64,000 bases of DNA, from contig JBAZQB010000001.1 of NCBI GenBank assembly GCA_041645435.1, positions 248,001-312,000 of the forward strand, written 5' to 3'. The first letter of the stretch is position 1. Each line of letters starts with the position of its first letter. This document shows positions 27,440 through 36,207 of the stretch, in pieces. The position numbers were made by a program, and so were the translations under genes. The stretch comes from Methanoregula sp. (GTDB lineage: Archaea; Halobacteriota; Methanomicrobia; Methanomicrobiales; Methanospirillaceae). The notes below the pieces were generated by a model. It worked only from the letters and a program-made list of their open reading frames with translations, was not told the DNA's origin and ran no database searches.

Positions 27440-29539
27440 GTGATATCCATAAACAAGAAAACGCTCGGGCTCATCGCTCTTATCCTTGTTTTCCTTGCCG
27501 CCGGCGCATGGATTGGGTACACGGTTATCCACACGAACACGCCGGTCCGTATCGGCGTCCTCCTTGCCCTGACCGGGGATGTAGAATATAAGGAACCGCT
27601 CGAATGGGCAAAGGACACCATCAACAGCCAGGGCGGGATCGCGGGAAGGCCGGTCGAACTCGTGTACAAGGACACGGGGTCCGGCAATATAACGCAACTG
27701 GCACAGGAACTCTTAAACGATGATTCCATCCGGATCGTCATCGGGCCCACGGCCAGCGACGAAATGTACGCGATAGCGCCCTCATTCATCACAAAAAAGA
27801 AAGTTTTGATCAGTCCGACCGCGACATCCGGTGATATCCTGAGGGCGTTTGGAAAGAACGGGTATGTCTGGCGGACGGTGCAGGGCGATGCGGCCCAGGT
27901 GAAGGTCATCCTCACGATCCTGAAAGGAAATGGGGTGACAAAAGTAGCACTCCTCACGGAGAACAGCACGTACGGGCAGACGTTCTATGACTGGACCGGG
28001 TTCTTTGCAACCGAATACGGCATCGATGTCCCCTTCATCCGGCAGTTCGACGCGGGGTCGCCCACGCTCGACTCTGATGTTCTTGATGCCCTGAAGACGG
28101 GACCGGATTATATTGTTGCAGCTGCCGGGCCGCAAGACGCTGCAACGATCAAGCGGGCGATCGACCGGTCCGGAAGCAGGACAAAACTGTTCCTCACCGA
28201 TGCTGCAGCCACGCCGGTCCTGATCAGTTCGCTCGGTGCTGCTGCTGAGGGGCTCGAAGGCACCAATCCCACGGCTGACCCGTCAACCGGATTCACTGAC
28301 GCATACGAGAAAAAGTTCGGGCAGCGCCCGGCCGATTTCGCGGCGCCTACCTATGATGCCCTCCTGATCGCGGCGTTTACTGAAGCCCGCCAGGAGAGGG
28401 CCCCTTTCGAGTCACTTGCGGACTCGATCCGGCAGGTGGTGTACGGCGAGGCCACGGTCACCGGCTGGGACGCACCGGGAGTCCGCACGGCGCTTGAGGA
28501 TACCCTGCACGGGCCTATGCCCTGGATCACCGGCGCAAGCGGCGGCCTGGAGTACGATGAAGTCCTGGGCGTAGACCCCATCGCCTCGTATTACGCCCAA
28601 TGGCAGGTGAACAACGGCACTTTCCGGACCGTCGGCGTCATCAATTCACAAAACACCACCGTCATGGAGAAAACCGGCGGCGAATCTGTCGGGCAGTCCC
28701 GAGCATCGGCCGGGCTCATGTCCTCTTCGTCAACCCTTGCCGGGACCTATAGTGCTCCCGATGAGAGAACGAATTTTAAGGCAGTGATCGTCGGCCCTTC
28801 GCGGGGATGGAAAAATTACCGGCACCAGGCCGATGCCCTGACCGTCTATACCCTGCTCCGCCAGAATGGGGTTGACGACAACAACATCATCCTCATGGTA
28901 TACGACGATGTCCCCACCGTCCCGGAAAATCCCCTGAAAGGAGACATCCACAATGTCCCCAAAGGACAGAATATCAGGTCCAAAGCGCAGGTGGATTACT
29001 CCGGTGCAAACATAACCGCTGCCACGTTCAGAAACGTCCTTACCGGTACCAGGACTACATCCAATCCGGTTGTGCTGGAGAGCGATGCCGGCACCGATGT
29101 ATTCGTGTACATTGCGAGTCACGGTGCTCCGGGAGAGATTGTATTCGGGACCGGTAATTCGGTACTGACCACGGAAGATTTTACTGCCCTCACGGATTCG
29201 ATGGAGAAGAACCATCAGTACCGGCAGATGGCCTTTTTCGTTGATACCTGTTTTGGAGAGAGTATTGCCACCAACATTACAGCACCGGGTATCCTGTACC
29301 TGACCGGGGCAGCCAAAAACGAGCCCTCACTCGGGGCGGTCTATGATATGGATATCAAACAGTGGCTCTCGGACGAGTTCACCTCTGGCGTTATCAGCAC
29401 ACTCCGGGCAAACGGCAATATCACGTTCCGGCAAGTCTATCCTGCGGTGTACACGAAAGTGACCGGCTCGCATGTCCGCATGATTAGTACGGGAAATTTC
29501 AACATGGATACACCGGTTATGGAGTTCCTGAAACCCTGA
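27440..29539 (+). CDS. Extracellular ABC-type substrate-binding domain fused to a legumain-like (C13) cysteine protease
   Basis: The 699-residue protein starts with GTG, then a single N-terminal hydrophobic segment (residues about 8-28) that anchors or exports it. Residues about 35-400 are a Leu/Ile/Val-binding-protein-type domain (VRIGVLLALTGD, INSQGGIAGRPVELVYKD, IGPTASDE, STYGQTFYD). After a Ser/Thr linker, residues about 445-699 resemble peptidase C13: AVIVGPSRGWKNYRHQADAL, IILMVYDDV, and the catalytic pair H561 (YIASHGAPG) and C604 (FFVDTCFGES), spaced 43 residues, close to legumain's 41. Legumains cleave after Asn or Asp. No ABC permease is next to it. Confidence 0.88.
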   Translation: MISINKKTLGLIALILVFLAAGAWIGYTVIHTNTPVRIGVLLALTGDVEYKEPLEWAKDTINSQGGIAGRPVELVYKDTGSGNITQLAQELLNDDSIRIVIGPTASDEMYAIAPSFITKKKVLISPTATSGDILRAFGKNGYVWRTVQGDAAQVKVILTILKGNGVTKVALLTENSTYGQTFYDWTGFFATEYGIDVPFIRQFDAGSPTLDSDVLDALKTGPDYIVAAAGPQDAATIKRAIDRSGSRTKLFLTDAAATPVLISSLGAAAEGLEGTNPTADPSTGFTDAYEKKFGQRPADFAAPTYDALLIAAFTEARQERAPFESLADSIRQVVYGEATVTGWDAPGVRTALEDTLHGPMPWITGASGGLEYDEVLGVDPIASYYAQWQVNNGTFRTVGVINSQNTTVMEKTGGESVGQSRASAGLMSSSSTLAGTYSAPDERTNFKAVIVGPSRGWKNYRHQADALTVYTLLRQNGVDDNNIILMVYDDVPTVPENPLKGDIHNVPKGQNIRSKAQVDYSGANITAATFRNVLTGTRTTSNPVVLESDAGTDVFVYIASHGAPGEIVFGTGNSVLTTEDFTALTDSMEKNHQYRQMAFFVDTCFGESIATNITAPGILYLTGAAKNEPSLGAVYDMDIKQWLSDEFTSGVISTLRANGNITFRQVYPAVYTKVTGSHVRMISTGNFNMDTPVMEFLKP

Positions 29540-29701
29540 ACCGGGACTTTTCTCATCACCGGCGCGAGTGGTTGGGAATGTTCACCGTCACTGCAGGTAT
29601 CCGGGCAGATTCCGGGGTCTTGAAACAAGCCCACGCGCCCGGTTGTTTACATCACCGGTCACTTGAGAAACAGGAGCATGTCCCGAACCGTTCCGCAGAA
29701 A

Positions 29702-29941
29702 TTACCGCCAGGATGTACAATAAGGGTGCAAGGGCAATCCATAGCTGATACAGGCAGTGGCGGGATCTCTACAACCTCGTTCCATGAACACTTCCTGTGC
29801 GGTAAAATGGGCGTCGGGGGTTGCCGGAAACCCGGTATAACGGGTCATGGTGCTGATGATCGCGATGATCTCGTCTTTCCTGAGCCCGGCATTGAGACCG
29901 GCATTGCCCCCAACCTCCCTGTCGAAGAAACCTGATGGAAA
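29702..29941 (-). pseudogene. Remnant of a carboxymuconolactone decarboxylase/AhpD-like gene
   Basis: A minus-strand frame of about 80 codons, bounded by TAA at both ends and without a start codon, reads SGFFDREVGGNAG, then RKDEIIAIISTMTRYTGFPA and DAHFTAQEVFMERG. This is the C-terminal half of a CMD-family protein. There is no catalytic CxxC segment, which would lie further upstream where stop codons interrupt the frame. The ORFs in other frames over this stretch are shadows. Confidence 0.6.
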
Positions 29942-30434
29942 TTATGCCAGGCATTAGTTTATACACTCACCGGTCTCATTTCGGTATATGCTTGAGGAGT
30001 TCTGTGAAGGAAATCACTGCGATCAATACATCCATTCTCTTGGGGGGTCTTTTGCACAGTGTCTTATGGTACAGAGAGAATTATCCCGGGTTGGTACCTG
30101 TCCTCTCCGCTATGACAAGATTGTGGTAAAGGCGATCCCGGAAGCAAGAACCCATTCCCGCAGCGAGGTCAAAAGCGAGCCAACGAAAATGAAAGGATTT
30201 CCCATCAGATCAAAATGATCTGAAGTTATTAACGGCTGAAAAGATCGCAGATGAGACTCTCGTGAATATTTCGAGATGTTTTAATACTTTTTTCCTAATG
30301 AACAGCCTCATGAAACGTACTACGGGTTTTCATTAGGAGTATCGCTCCTTATGCTTGTGATCGATGCCCGGGTCTGAACCAATTCTCACATTTTTCACAA
30401 TTTTAAAAAACATTTTTTATCCTGATTCTTCCCT
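29942..30434. other. Intergenic region without a supported gene
   Basis: The region contains only short open frames with no recognisable protein. It is more AT-rich than its surroundings towards 30300. It may hold the decayed 5' part of the CMD-like pseudogene, though I could not recognise it. Confidence 0.35.
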
Positions 30435-30478
30435 GCGTCAGGGCCTGTCAGAGACATGGCGGGGCAGGGATTGAAACA
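30435..30478 (+). repeat. Partial dispersed repeat, arm-1 copy
   Basis: GCGTCAGGGCCTGTCAGAGAC followed by ATGGCGGGGCAGGGA (split here into short parts) resembles the arm-1 portion of the composite repeat at 33270, 41411 and 42689. The GC-rich arm 2 is missing at this site. Confidence 0.5.
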
Positions 30479-30493
30479 GGGATTTAAAAAAAG

Positions 30494-31585
30494 TTATGCG
30501 TGGGGTTCCGTTTCAGCAGATTCGGGCATGTGCCCGGTCTTTGCAGTGGTGTAAAGATCCAGCGCTGCAATCCCTCCAACCGTTGCCACCACAAACGCAA
30601 CGCTGAACAGTGCGAGATAATAGAGGAGGCCAAGAGCAATCCACGGGCCGGTGGGAATGGCGTAGAGAAGATCCGGTGGTGTGACCATCCCGTGCGCTGC
30701 CTGGACAAGCAGGTACGTAAGGAACACACCGGATACGACAACGCCAAGGAAGACAGCGCAGGCAGCTACCTCAACCCAGGTCTTTTTCATCATGGCAAAC
30801 GATCCCCCGACTGCCTCCCTGAGGGTCTTTTGCTCGAGAACGATAAAGGGCACGACAAACGCGGTCAGGATGAACAGGAGCAGATTGATCGCCGAAAAGG
30901 TCAGGGCGTCCATAAACCCATAGGGATATGTCCAAAACAGCGGCGTTCGTCCTCCATAGCCCGGAATCTCGGCAAAGGTGCTCGGATTGAGGTTCAGGGT
31001 GAAGGGAAACTGGAGGAGCGGGCTGAGAAGGAAAGAACTGAAAGGCCAGAAGAACCCGCCGGGATAAAAGAAAATCCTGTTGAGCAGCATGCCTGCGAGT
31101 GCCAGAACAAAAGACCACAGGAAGATTGCTTTTAAGTATTTTTTTGCCCCTGCAAGCTCCACAAAAAACGAGGCAGAATTTTTTTTCTTTGAAGAGATGC
31201 TTAAGACAAGGCCCGCGAGTAAGAACACCAGGCAGAACAGTGTTGCGAACTCGATTAAAAAGCGCAGGACAAGCGGTATAATTCCATCAGACATGATCCA
31301 GTCGATGTAGCAGATGGCACCCTGGCCGATGGTGTTTCCCGCCAGCACAAGCCCGGCGAGGAGCGTAAACCAGAGGAGCTGCCGGTTCTGGTTCAGTGTC
31401 CTCATGCCAGAGAGGGCAGATCCGATTCCCCGGCGAATAGTTCCCGATCCTCCACCCCCGCCATCGGGAAGTCCCTCATGGGCGGGTTCAGGCAGGTTAA
31501 CACTATCTGCCTGCGAGGCATGGACCAACGGGGGTTTCCGGCACAACCCCAGCCACTGGCCAGCGATTCCGGAGATGAGACGCAT
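30494..31585 (-). CDS. Multi-pass membrane protein, tandem paralogue 2
   Basis: The 363-residue protein is a paralogue of the gene directly upstream: both start with a ~45-residue soluble region, a Gly-rich linker (DGGGGGSG), then IRRGIGSALSGMRTLN and about six transmembrane segments. An interfacial KKTWVEVAA segment precedes the last helices. The start codon overlaps the stop of the upstream paralogue (TGATG), so translation is coupled. Function unknown; the Gly-rich linker and conserved GLCRK near the N-terminus are distinctive. Confidence 0.8.
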   Translation of the reverse strand: MRLISGIAGQWLGLCRKPPLVHASQADSVNLPEPAHEGLPDGGGGGSGTIRRGIGSALSGMRTLNQNRQLLWFTLLAGLVLAGNTIGQGAICYIDWIMSDGIIPLVLRFLIEFATLFCLVFLLAGLVLSISSKKKNSASFFVELAGAKKYLKAIFLWSFVLALAGMLLNRIFFYPGGFFWPFSSFLLSPLLQFPFTLNLNPSTFAEIPGYGGRTPLFWTYPYGFMDALTFSAINLLLFILTAFVVPFIVLEQKTLREAVGGSFAMMKKTWVEVAACAVFLGVVVSGVFLTYLLVQAAHGMVTPPDLLYAIPTGPWIALGLLYYLALFSVAFVVATVGGIAALDLYTTAKTGHMPESAETEPHA

Positions 31586-32715
31586 CAGATCACAACCCCT
31601 GTTGGTTCAGTGGATTCAGCGGCGATCTGCCTGCTTTTTGCCGATGTGTAGAGGTCCAGAGCGGCAATCCCCCCGACCGTTGCCATTACAATCGCAAAAC
31701 AGAACAATGCAATATCATACACGAGAGCAAGAGCAATCCATGTATTTTCCGGGCGTATCGTGACAACCTCGTCTGGTGTGACCATCCCGGATGCAGCCTG
31801 GACGAGCAGGTACGTAAGGAACACACCAAATGCAACAACTAAAAGGAAGACGATGCAGGAAGCTGCCTCAATCCAGGTCTTTTTCATCATGGCAAACGAT
31901 CCCATCACTGCGTCACGGAGGGTCTTCTGCTCGATAGCGATAAAGGGCACGACAAACGGGGTCAGGATAAACAGGAGCAGATTGATGGCCGAAAAGGTCA
32001 GGGCCTGTATGATCCCGGATGGATATATCCAGGATGTCAGCGAGAGTCCCCCATAGCGTGAGGGGTCGGAAAATATGTGGGTGAGCGTCGGGTTGAAGGG
32101 ATACTCCACAAGCAGGTCGACCCATCCATTGAGGGTTCCCAAGATATTGAGGAACAGGTGATTACGCGGCAACCAATCGTAAGAATAAAAGTAAATACTG
32201 AAGAGCAGCATGCCTGCGAGTGCCAGAACAACAGACCACACAAAGATTGCTTTTATGTATTTTTTTGCCCCGGTAAGTCCTTCAAAGAACGACGCATAAC
32301 CTTCTTTCTTTGACGAGATGCTCAGGACAATGCCTGTCAGTAGGAACACCATGCAGAACAGTGTTGCGAACTCGATGATAAAGTTCAGGACAACCCATTC
32401 GGTTTCACCAATATACGGTTGCATGGTCCAGGTGATGTAGCCAAGTGCCCCCTGGCCGATGGTGGTTCCCGCCAGCACAAGCCCGGCAAGGAGCGTAAAC
32501 CAGAGGAGCTGCCGGTTCCGGTTCAGTGTCCTCATGCCAGAGAGGGCAGATCCGATTCCCCGGCGAATAGATCCCGATCCGCCGCCCCCCCCGTCAGGTT
32601 GCCCTTCGCAGGCAGGTTCCGGCGGGAAACTAAAACCTGTCTTCAGGGCATGTACTGCCGGTGCTTTCCGGCACAGGCCGAACCAGTGTTCAACAATTTC
32701 CGATACCCGGGTCAT
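31585..32715 (-). CDS. Multi-pass membrane protein, tandem paralogue 1
   Basis: The 376-residue protein shares the plan of its downstream paralogue: soluble N-terminus, DGGGGGSG linker, IRRGIGSALSGMRTLN, and about six hydrophobic helices, with near-identity over the first transmembrane segment (LLWFTLLAGLVLAG). The middle loop differs most between the two. It overlaps the upstream HTH regulator gene by 4 nt (ATGA), making a three-gene operon. Function unknown. Confidence 0.8.
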   Translation of the reverse strand: MTRVSEIVEHWFGLCRKAPAVHALKTGFSFPPEPACEGQPDGGGGGSGSIRRGIGSALSGMRTLNRNRQLLWFTLLAGLVLAGTTIGQGALGYITWTMQPYIGETEWVVLNFIIEFATLFCMVFLLTGIVLSISSKKEGYASFFEGLTGAKKYIKAIFVWSVVLALAGMLLFSIYFYSYDWLPRNHLFLNILGTLNGWVDLLVEYPFNPTLTHIFSDPSRYGGLSLTSWIYPSGIIQALTFSAINLLLFILTPFVVPFIAIEQKTLRDAVMGSFAMMKKTWIEAASCIVFLLVVAFGVFLTYLLVQAASGMVTPDEVVTIRPENTWIALALVYDIALFCFAIVMATVGGIAALDLYTSAKSRQIAAESTEPTGVVI

Positions 32716-33179
32716 GTTAGACTCTCCCTGATTTTTGTGAGTAATTCTTCAGCCATTTTTGTCGGTTCGGCAGTTTTCTCAATTTTGATCCCGAGTTCTG
32801 AAGCGAAATCCCAGATGAATTCGATACACTGGGTGAATTCATCGCAGGACTTACAGTCGCCGTCATGCTCGTACCAGACCTGCATGCCGTGCTTTTCTGA
32901 GACAAAGATGAACGCCGCGGTCTGGAACGGGATGGATTTGCCGAAAAGTACCCCACGTCCCACATCGATCTTCTCAACCTGGATCCGGTTTGCGTGTGCC
33001 ATCTCCCGCAGCGAGCATTCAATCTTCTCGTCCATCACGAGGAGTGCCTGTGATACACCTTGTCTTGTTATCCCGACAAGGTTTGCGATGGAGATGTTCG
33101 ACATCCCGCTGCGCCGCATCTTCCAGAACCCGAACTGTTTCTCGTTCATTGGCAGGAACATGTGTAAATGTATGGACAT
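32712..33179 (-). CDS. Tfx-like HTH transcriptional regulator with C-terminal sensor-like domain
   Basis: Residues about 10-50 form an HTH of the Tfx/sigma-70 region-4 type (KMRRSGMSNISIANLVGITRQGVSQALL split over helices). The rest (about residues 55-155) looks like an alpha/beta domain with three Cys (GDCKSCDEFTQC) that might bind a metal or sense redox. The gene is first in the operon with the two membrane paralogues and probably controls it. Start 33179, with ATG at the MNEKQFGFW methionine as an alternative. Confidence 0.75.
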   Translation of the reverse strand: MSIHLHMFLPMNEKQFGFWKMRRSGMSNISIANLVGITRQGVSQALLVMDEKIECSLREMAHANRIQVEKIDVGRGVLFGKSIPFQTAAFIFVSEKHGMQVWYEHDGDCKSCDEFTQCIEFIWDFASELGIKIEKTAEPTKMAEELLTKIRESLT

Positions 33180-33244
33180 TTACAATATAAAAATTTCGTA
33201 TGTTTTGTTGGCTGATGTAGTATGCCATCTTACCCTCACCCCCT

Positions 33245-33410
33245 TTCCGGAAAATTCTCAGAGGGTTTGTGATCTCGCGAGGGTTCCCGGCCCCAGGACA
33301 CCTTCAAGGCATGGCGGGGCAGGGAGGTTACATTTTTATCAGGCACCAGAACCGCCGGGGGGGCATCCCTTCGGGGGTGGCGGCGTTTATCTTTGTTGAA
33401 AAATGAGGGC
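33245..33410 (+). repeat. Dispersed composite repeat, full copy
   Basis: Order of parts: TTTCCGGAAAATTCTCAG; CGCGAGGGTTCCC; GGCATGGCGGGGCAGGGAGG; TCAGGCACCAGAACCGCC; and GGGGGGGCATCCCTTCGG followed by GGGTGGCGGCG. The same order recurs at 41388-41545 and 42655-42830. It is followed by GAGGGCGCTCTA, also shared with the 42.8-kb copy. Non-coding, upstream of the minus-strand regulator gene. Confidence 0.75.
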
Positions 33411-33474
33411 GCTCTAATGATATAACTGAATATCGGTGCCCCCCCGTGGATCTAAAGTATTACCAGGACCTTAA

Positions 33475-34485
33475 TCAGAGAATGATCTCGATATTGAGTT
33501 TTTCTGCAAGTTCCTTGTACCGGTTCCGTATGGTGACCTCGGTCACGCCCGCAACTTCCGCCACTTCGCGCTGCGTACGCCGTTCTCCGCCAAGGATGGA
33601 GGCGATGTAGATCGCTGCTGCCGCGACACCGGTCGGCCCCTTGCCGCTCGTCAGTTCCTGTTCTGTAGCCAGCCGGAGGATCTCGATGGTCCGGCTCTGG
33701 ACTTCTCCTTTGAGGGTGAGGCCCGAACAGAACCGGGGCACATAGTCCATCGGAGATGTCGGCAGGAGCCTCAAACTCAGCTCACGGGAAACGAACCGGA
33801 AAGTCCTGCCGATCTCTTTTCTCGATACCCGGGAGACTTCTGCAATCTCATCGAGTGTGCGGGGCACGCTGCACTGCCGGCAGGCGGCATAGAGCGCTGC
33901 TGCAGCAACGCCTTCGATGCTCCGGCCGCGGATCAGGTTCTTGTCAACGGCGTCACGGTAGACCACGGCGGAGCTCTCGCGGATGTTCCGCGGCAGGCCA
34001 AGTGCGGAAGCCATCCGGTCCAGTTCCGAGAGTGCGAACGCAAGGTTCCGCTCGGTCGCATTGCTGACACGGATACGGCGCTGCCATTTGCGGAGACGGT
34101 ACAGCTGGGCCCGGTTCTTGGAAGAGATCGACCTGCCATAGGAATCCTTGTTGCGCCAGTCGATCATCGTGGAGAGACCCTTATCGTGGATCGTCATGGT
34201 CATCGGTGCGCCGGTACGGGCCCGTTTATTCCGCTGTTCGGAGTCAAACGCACGCCACTCGGGACCGCGGTCAATGAACTCGTCATCGAGCACAAGCCCG
34301 CAATTCTTGCAGACCAGTTCTGCCCGCTCACGGTCATGGACCAGCACGCGGCTGCCACACTCCGGGCAGGTGGTTTCGGTCTGGTTTTCTGCTTTCTTCT
34401 CCAGCTCATTCTGTTTCGTTCGTGATTTAAACGATTCCCGTTCAGACTGGAGGACTTTTAATCTTTCAATTTCCGCCATTCGCAT
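33475..34485 (-). CDS. tfb: Transcription initiation factor IIB (TFB)
   Basis: TFB recruits RNA polymerase to the TBP-bound promoter. It has a zinc ribbon (CPECGSR and CKNCGL near residues 40-62), B-reader and linker (GPEWRAFDSEQRNKRAR) and two cyclin-fold repeats (about 135-230 and 240-330), including the recognition region RTQREVAEVAGVTEVTIRNRY, an HTH for the BRE. It carries a charged extension of about 35 residues before the ribbon (KVLQSERESFKSRTK). Start 34485 or 34479; a TATA-like AAAAATTATATG lies near 34550. Confidence 0.96.
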   Translation of the reverse strand: MRMAEIERLKVLQSERESFKSRTKQNELEKKAENQTETTCPECGSRVLVHDRERAELVCKNCGLVLDDEFIDRGPEWRAFDSEQRNKRARTGAPMTMTIHDKGLSTMIDWRNKDSYGRSISSKNRAQLYRLRKWQRRIRVSNATERNLAFALSELDRMASALGLPRNIRESSAVVYRDAVDKNLIRGRSIEGVAAAALYAACRQCSVPRTLDEIAEVSRVSRKEIGRTFRFVSRELSLRLLPTSPMDYVPRFCSGLTLKGEVQSRTIEILRLATEQELTSGKGPTGVAAAAIYIASILGGERRTQREVAEVAGVTEVTIRNRYKELAEKLNIEIIL

Positions 34486-35135
34486 TTCCCTTACTTAATG
34501 ATCTGGTTATCCTGGTACTTTCTGCTGCATTGAACCGGTATATCCGCATATAATTTTTAGTACGCGGACATTTGTGCGGATTTGCGCCGGTTACCGGAAT
34601 CCACTTCGCTTCCCGCGGGTTGAACCGGGCCGGGCAGGACATTTCTTTCACTGCCGATCTCTTGAGTCACGGGACCATTTTGTTTTTGATAGATTCACAA
34701 TCTGTACAAAAATGATAGTGGAACAGTCAGCAGTTTACCGTCCGGTTAAATTCACCGGACTTGTCGTGGTGTCTTATCCGGGTGAGGTTATATGCCTTCG
34801 TGTGATGGAATAGGCCGGGAGAAATGCGGAGCAGGGCAATCAGCGAGCCCGGTAAAAATAATCCTGAGATAATTTACCTCATACCCTGTTCCCGATATGA
34901 CGTATTTAAGGTATTCAGGGGGAACTGTACCGCGGCAGATTACGACACGTTGAGGCAGGCAGCCGCCATTGCCGCAGCGAAGATAACATACCTGTTTTTG
35001 ATAAAATAGTCCGTTCTGATCATCTGCCTGGTTTTTTGTACGGGAAACGGTTTCGTGATTATCATTTGTTTAACCACAAACCCTTCAACCCCCCTGTCAG
35101 TCCCGCCCGCCACGTCCCTCCCCGCATGATTTCTT
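34486..35135. other. Intergenic region of about 650 nt, no supported gene
   Basis: Contains the promoter region of tfb (TATA-like element near 34550 on the minus strand). The short open frames at 34574-34813 and 34824-35009 have no recognisable protein and atypical composition, and I do not call them genes. No tRNA or repeat copy seen. Confidence 0.4.
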
Positions 35136-35630
35136 ATGCAGCAGGGACAACCGGTAAGCATGAGCGCGGAGATCCCCTGGGACAAGTCAAGGATGGAGTG
35201 GAAACCGGTTGACATGACCGTCACGTACAATGGTGACGGTGCTTTCACCACTCTCACATCGTCCGGGATCACCTTCCCGATGGAAGCCCCGGTCGGTATG
35301 GGCGGGCACGGGAAGGTGCCCAACCCCATCCAGTACCTGGTCGGCTCGCTGGGCGGCTGCGTTGGTGTGAAAATCCTCCTTGCGCTGTCGGACAACGGCA
35401 TTGTCCCGGAGGAGCTGACTATCGGCATCCACGGGACCCGCAAAAAGACCATGCCTGCATTTTTCGATCATGTGCACCTGACCATCACGCTCCGGGCCGA
35501 TGTGGATGAGGCTCTTGTGTCAACGATCATCGACCAGACCCTTACCCGTCTCTGCCCGATCGCTGCAATGTTTGCCGAGGTCGGGAACGTGACCGCGGAA
35601 CACCGGATTGTCCGGACAACATCCGGCTGA
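35136..35630 (+). CDS. OsmC/Ohr-family protein
   Basis: OsmC-type proteins reduce organic hydroperoxides with a pair of cysteines. The two conserved Cys are present: GSLGGCVGVKILLAL near residue 73, and RLCPIAAMFAEV near residue 145. The protein is 164 residues from ATG 35136; ATG 35160 is an alternative start. It is flanked by unrelated genes on the opposite strand. Confidence 0.85.
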   Translation: MQQGQPVSMSAEIPWDKSRMEWKPVDMTVTYNGDGAFTTLTSSGITFPMEAPVGMGGHGKVPNPIQYLVGSLGGCVGVKILLALSDNGIVPEELTIGIHGTRKKTMPAFFDHVHLTITLRADVDEALVSTIIDQTLTRLCPIAAMFAEVGNVTAEHRIVRTTSG

Positions 35631-35785
35631 CGTGCCCCCGGCAATTCCCGGCAGGGTATTTATAGGAAGGAACAGCCGTGAAACGTGCCATTTGACCTGA
35701 CGGTGGGGGCGAGCCCCTTTCTGGACTATTCAATCAACACAAAATTTGGTTGTTCAACACTAAAATTTCAGGTGCCTTTTCTGCT

Positions 35786-36025
35786 TCACATGCCAAGGAA
35801 CTTTAACAATCCATATACCAGAAAAGCAGGCCAGAGAATCGCTTTAATGACTCCCAGGATTCCCCCCAGCAGGCTTGTTGCCGTGGAGAGATAATACCAG
35901 AGGGCCCCCAGGAAGCCCAGTCCATACAGTGCGCCTCCCGATCCGTGGCAACACATATGCTTCATCATGTGAGTTGCGGACCCGCAACAGTTTTTCGTAT
36001 CCTGCTCAGATGTTTCCGTCTCCAT
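35786..36025 (-). CDS. Small membrane protein with Cys/His-rich N-terminus
   Basis: ATG 36025 gives 79 residues: a soluble N-terminus with NCCGSATHMMKHMCCHGSG, containing four Cys and two His, followed by two hydrophobic helices (LYGLGFLGALWYYLS and VIKAILWPAFLVYGLL). The Cys/His cluster could bind a metal. The frame runs open upstream to 36211 but that part looks non-coding. Function unknown. Confidence 0.65.
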   Translation of the reverse strand: METETSEQDTKNCCGSATHMMKHMCCHGSGGALYGLGFLGALWYYLSTATSLLGGILGVIKAILWPAFLVYGLLKFLGM

Positions 36026-36207
36026 GTCTCTCAACTCACAGAATTTTATCTTCTCTAGGGATATAAAAGAAGCAGGTAGAGTGTTGTCATGTCTACCGGA
36101 ATCCGTTGCTTGTAGGATAAAAGGCGAGGAACGTAATGCCGATTCTCCCGGCTTTCTGCCTCGGGTGCCCGGTTCCGGGCACCTATTGACGCATGACTCA
36201 TGGGTTT

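Noticed and set aside
29663..30218. Short plus-strand ORFs over the CMD-like remnant
   Set aside because: They overlap the minus-strand remnant in shadow frames and have no family resemblance.
34574..35009. Two short plus-strand ORFs upstream of the OsmC gene
   Set aside because: No ribosome binding site, no recognisable protein and atypical composition.
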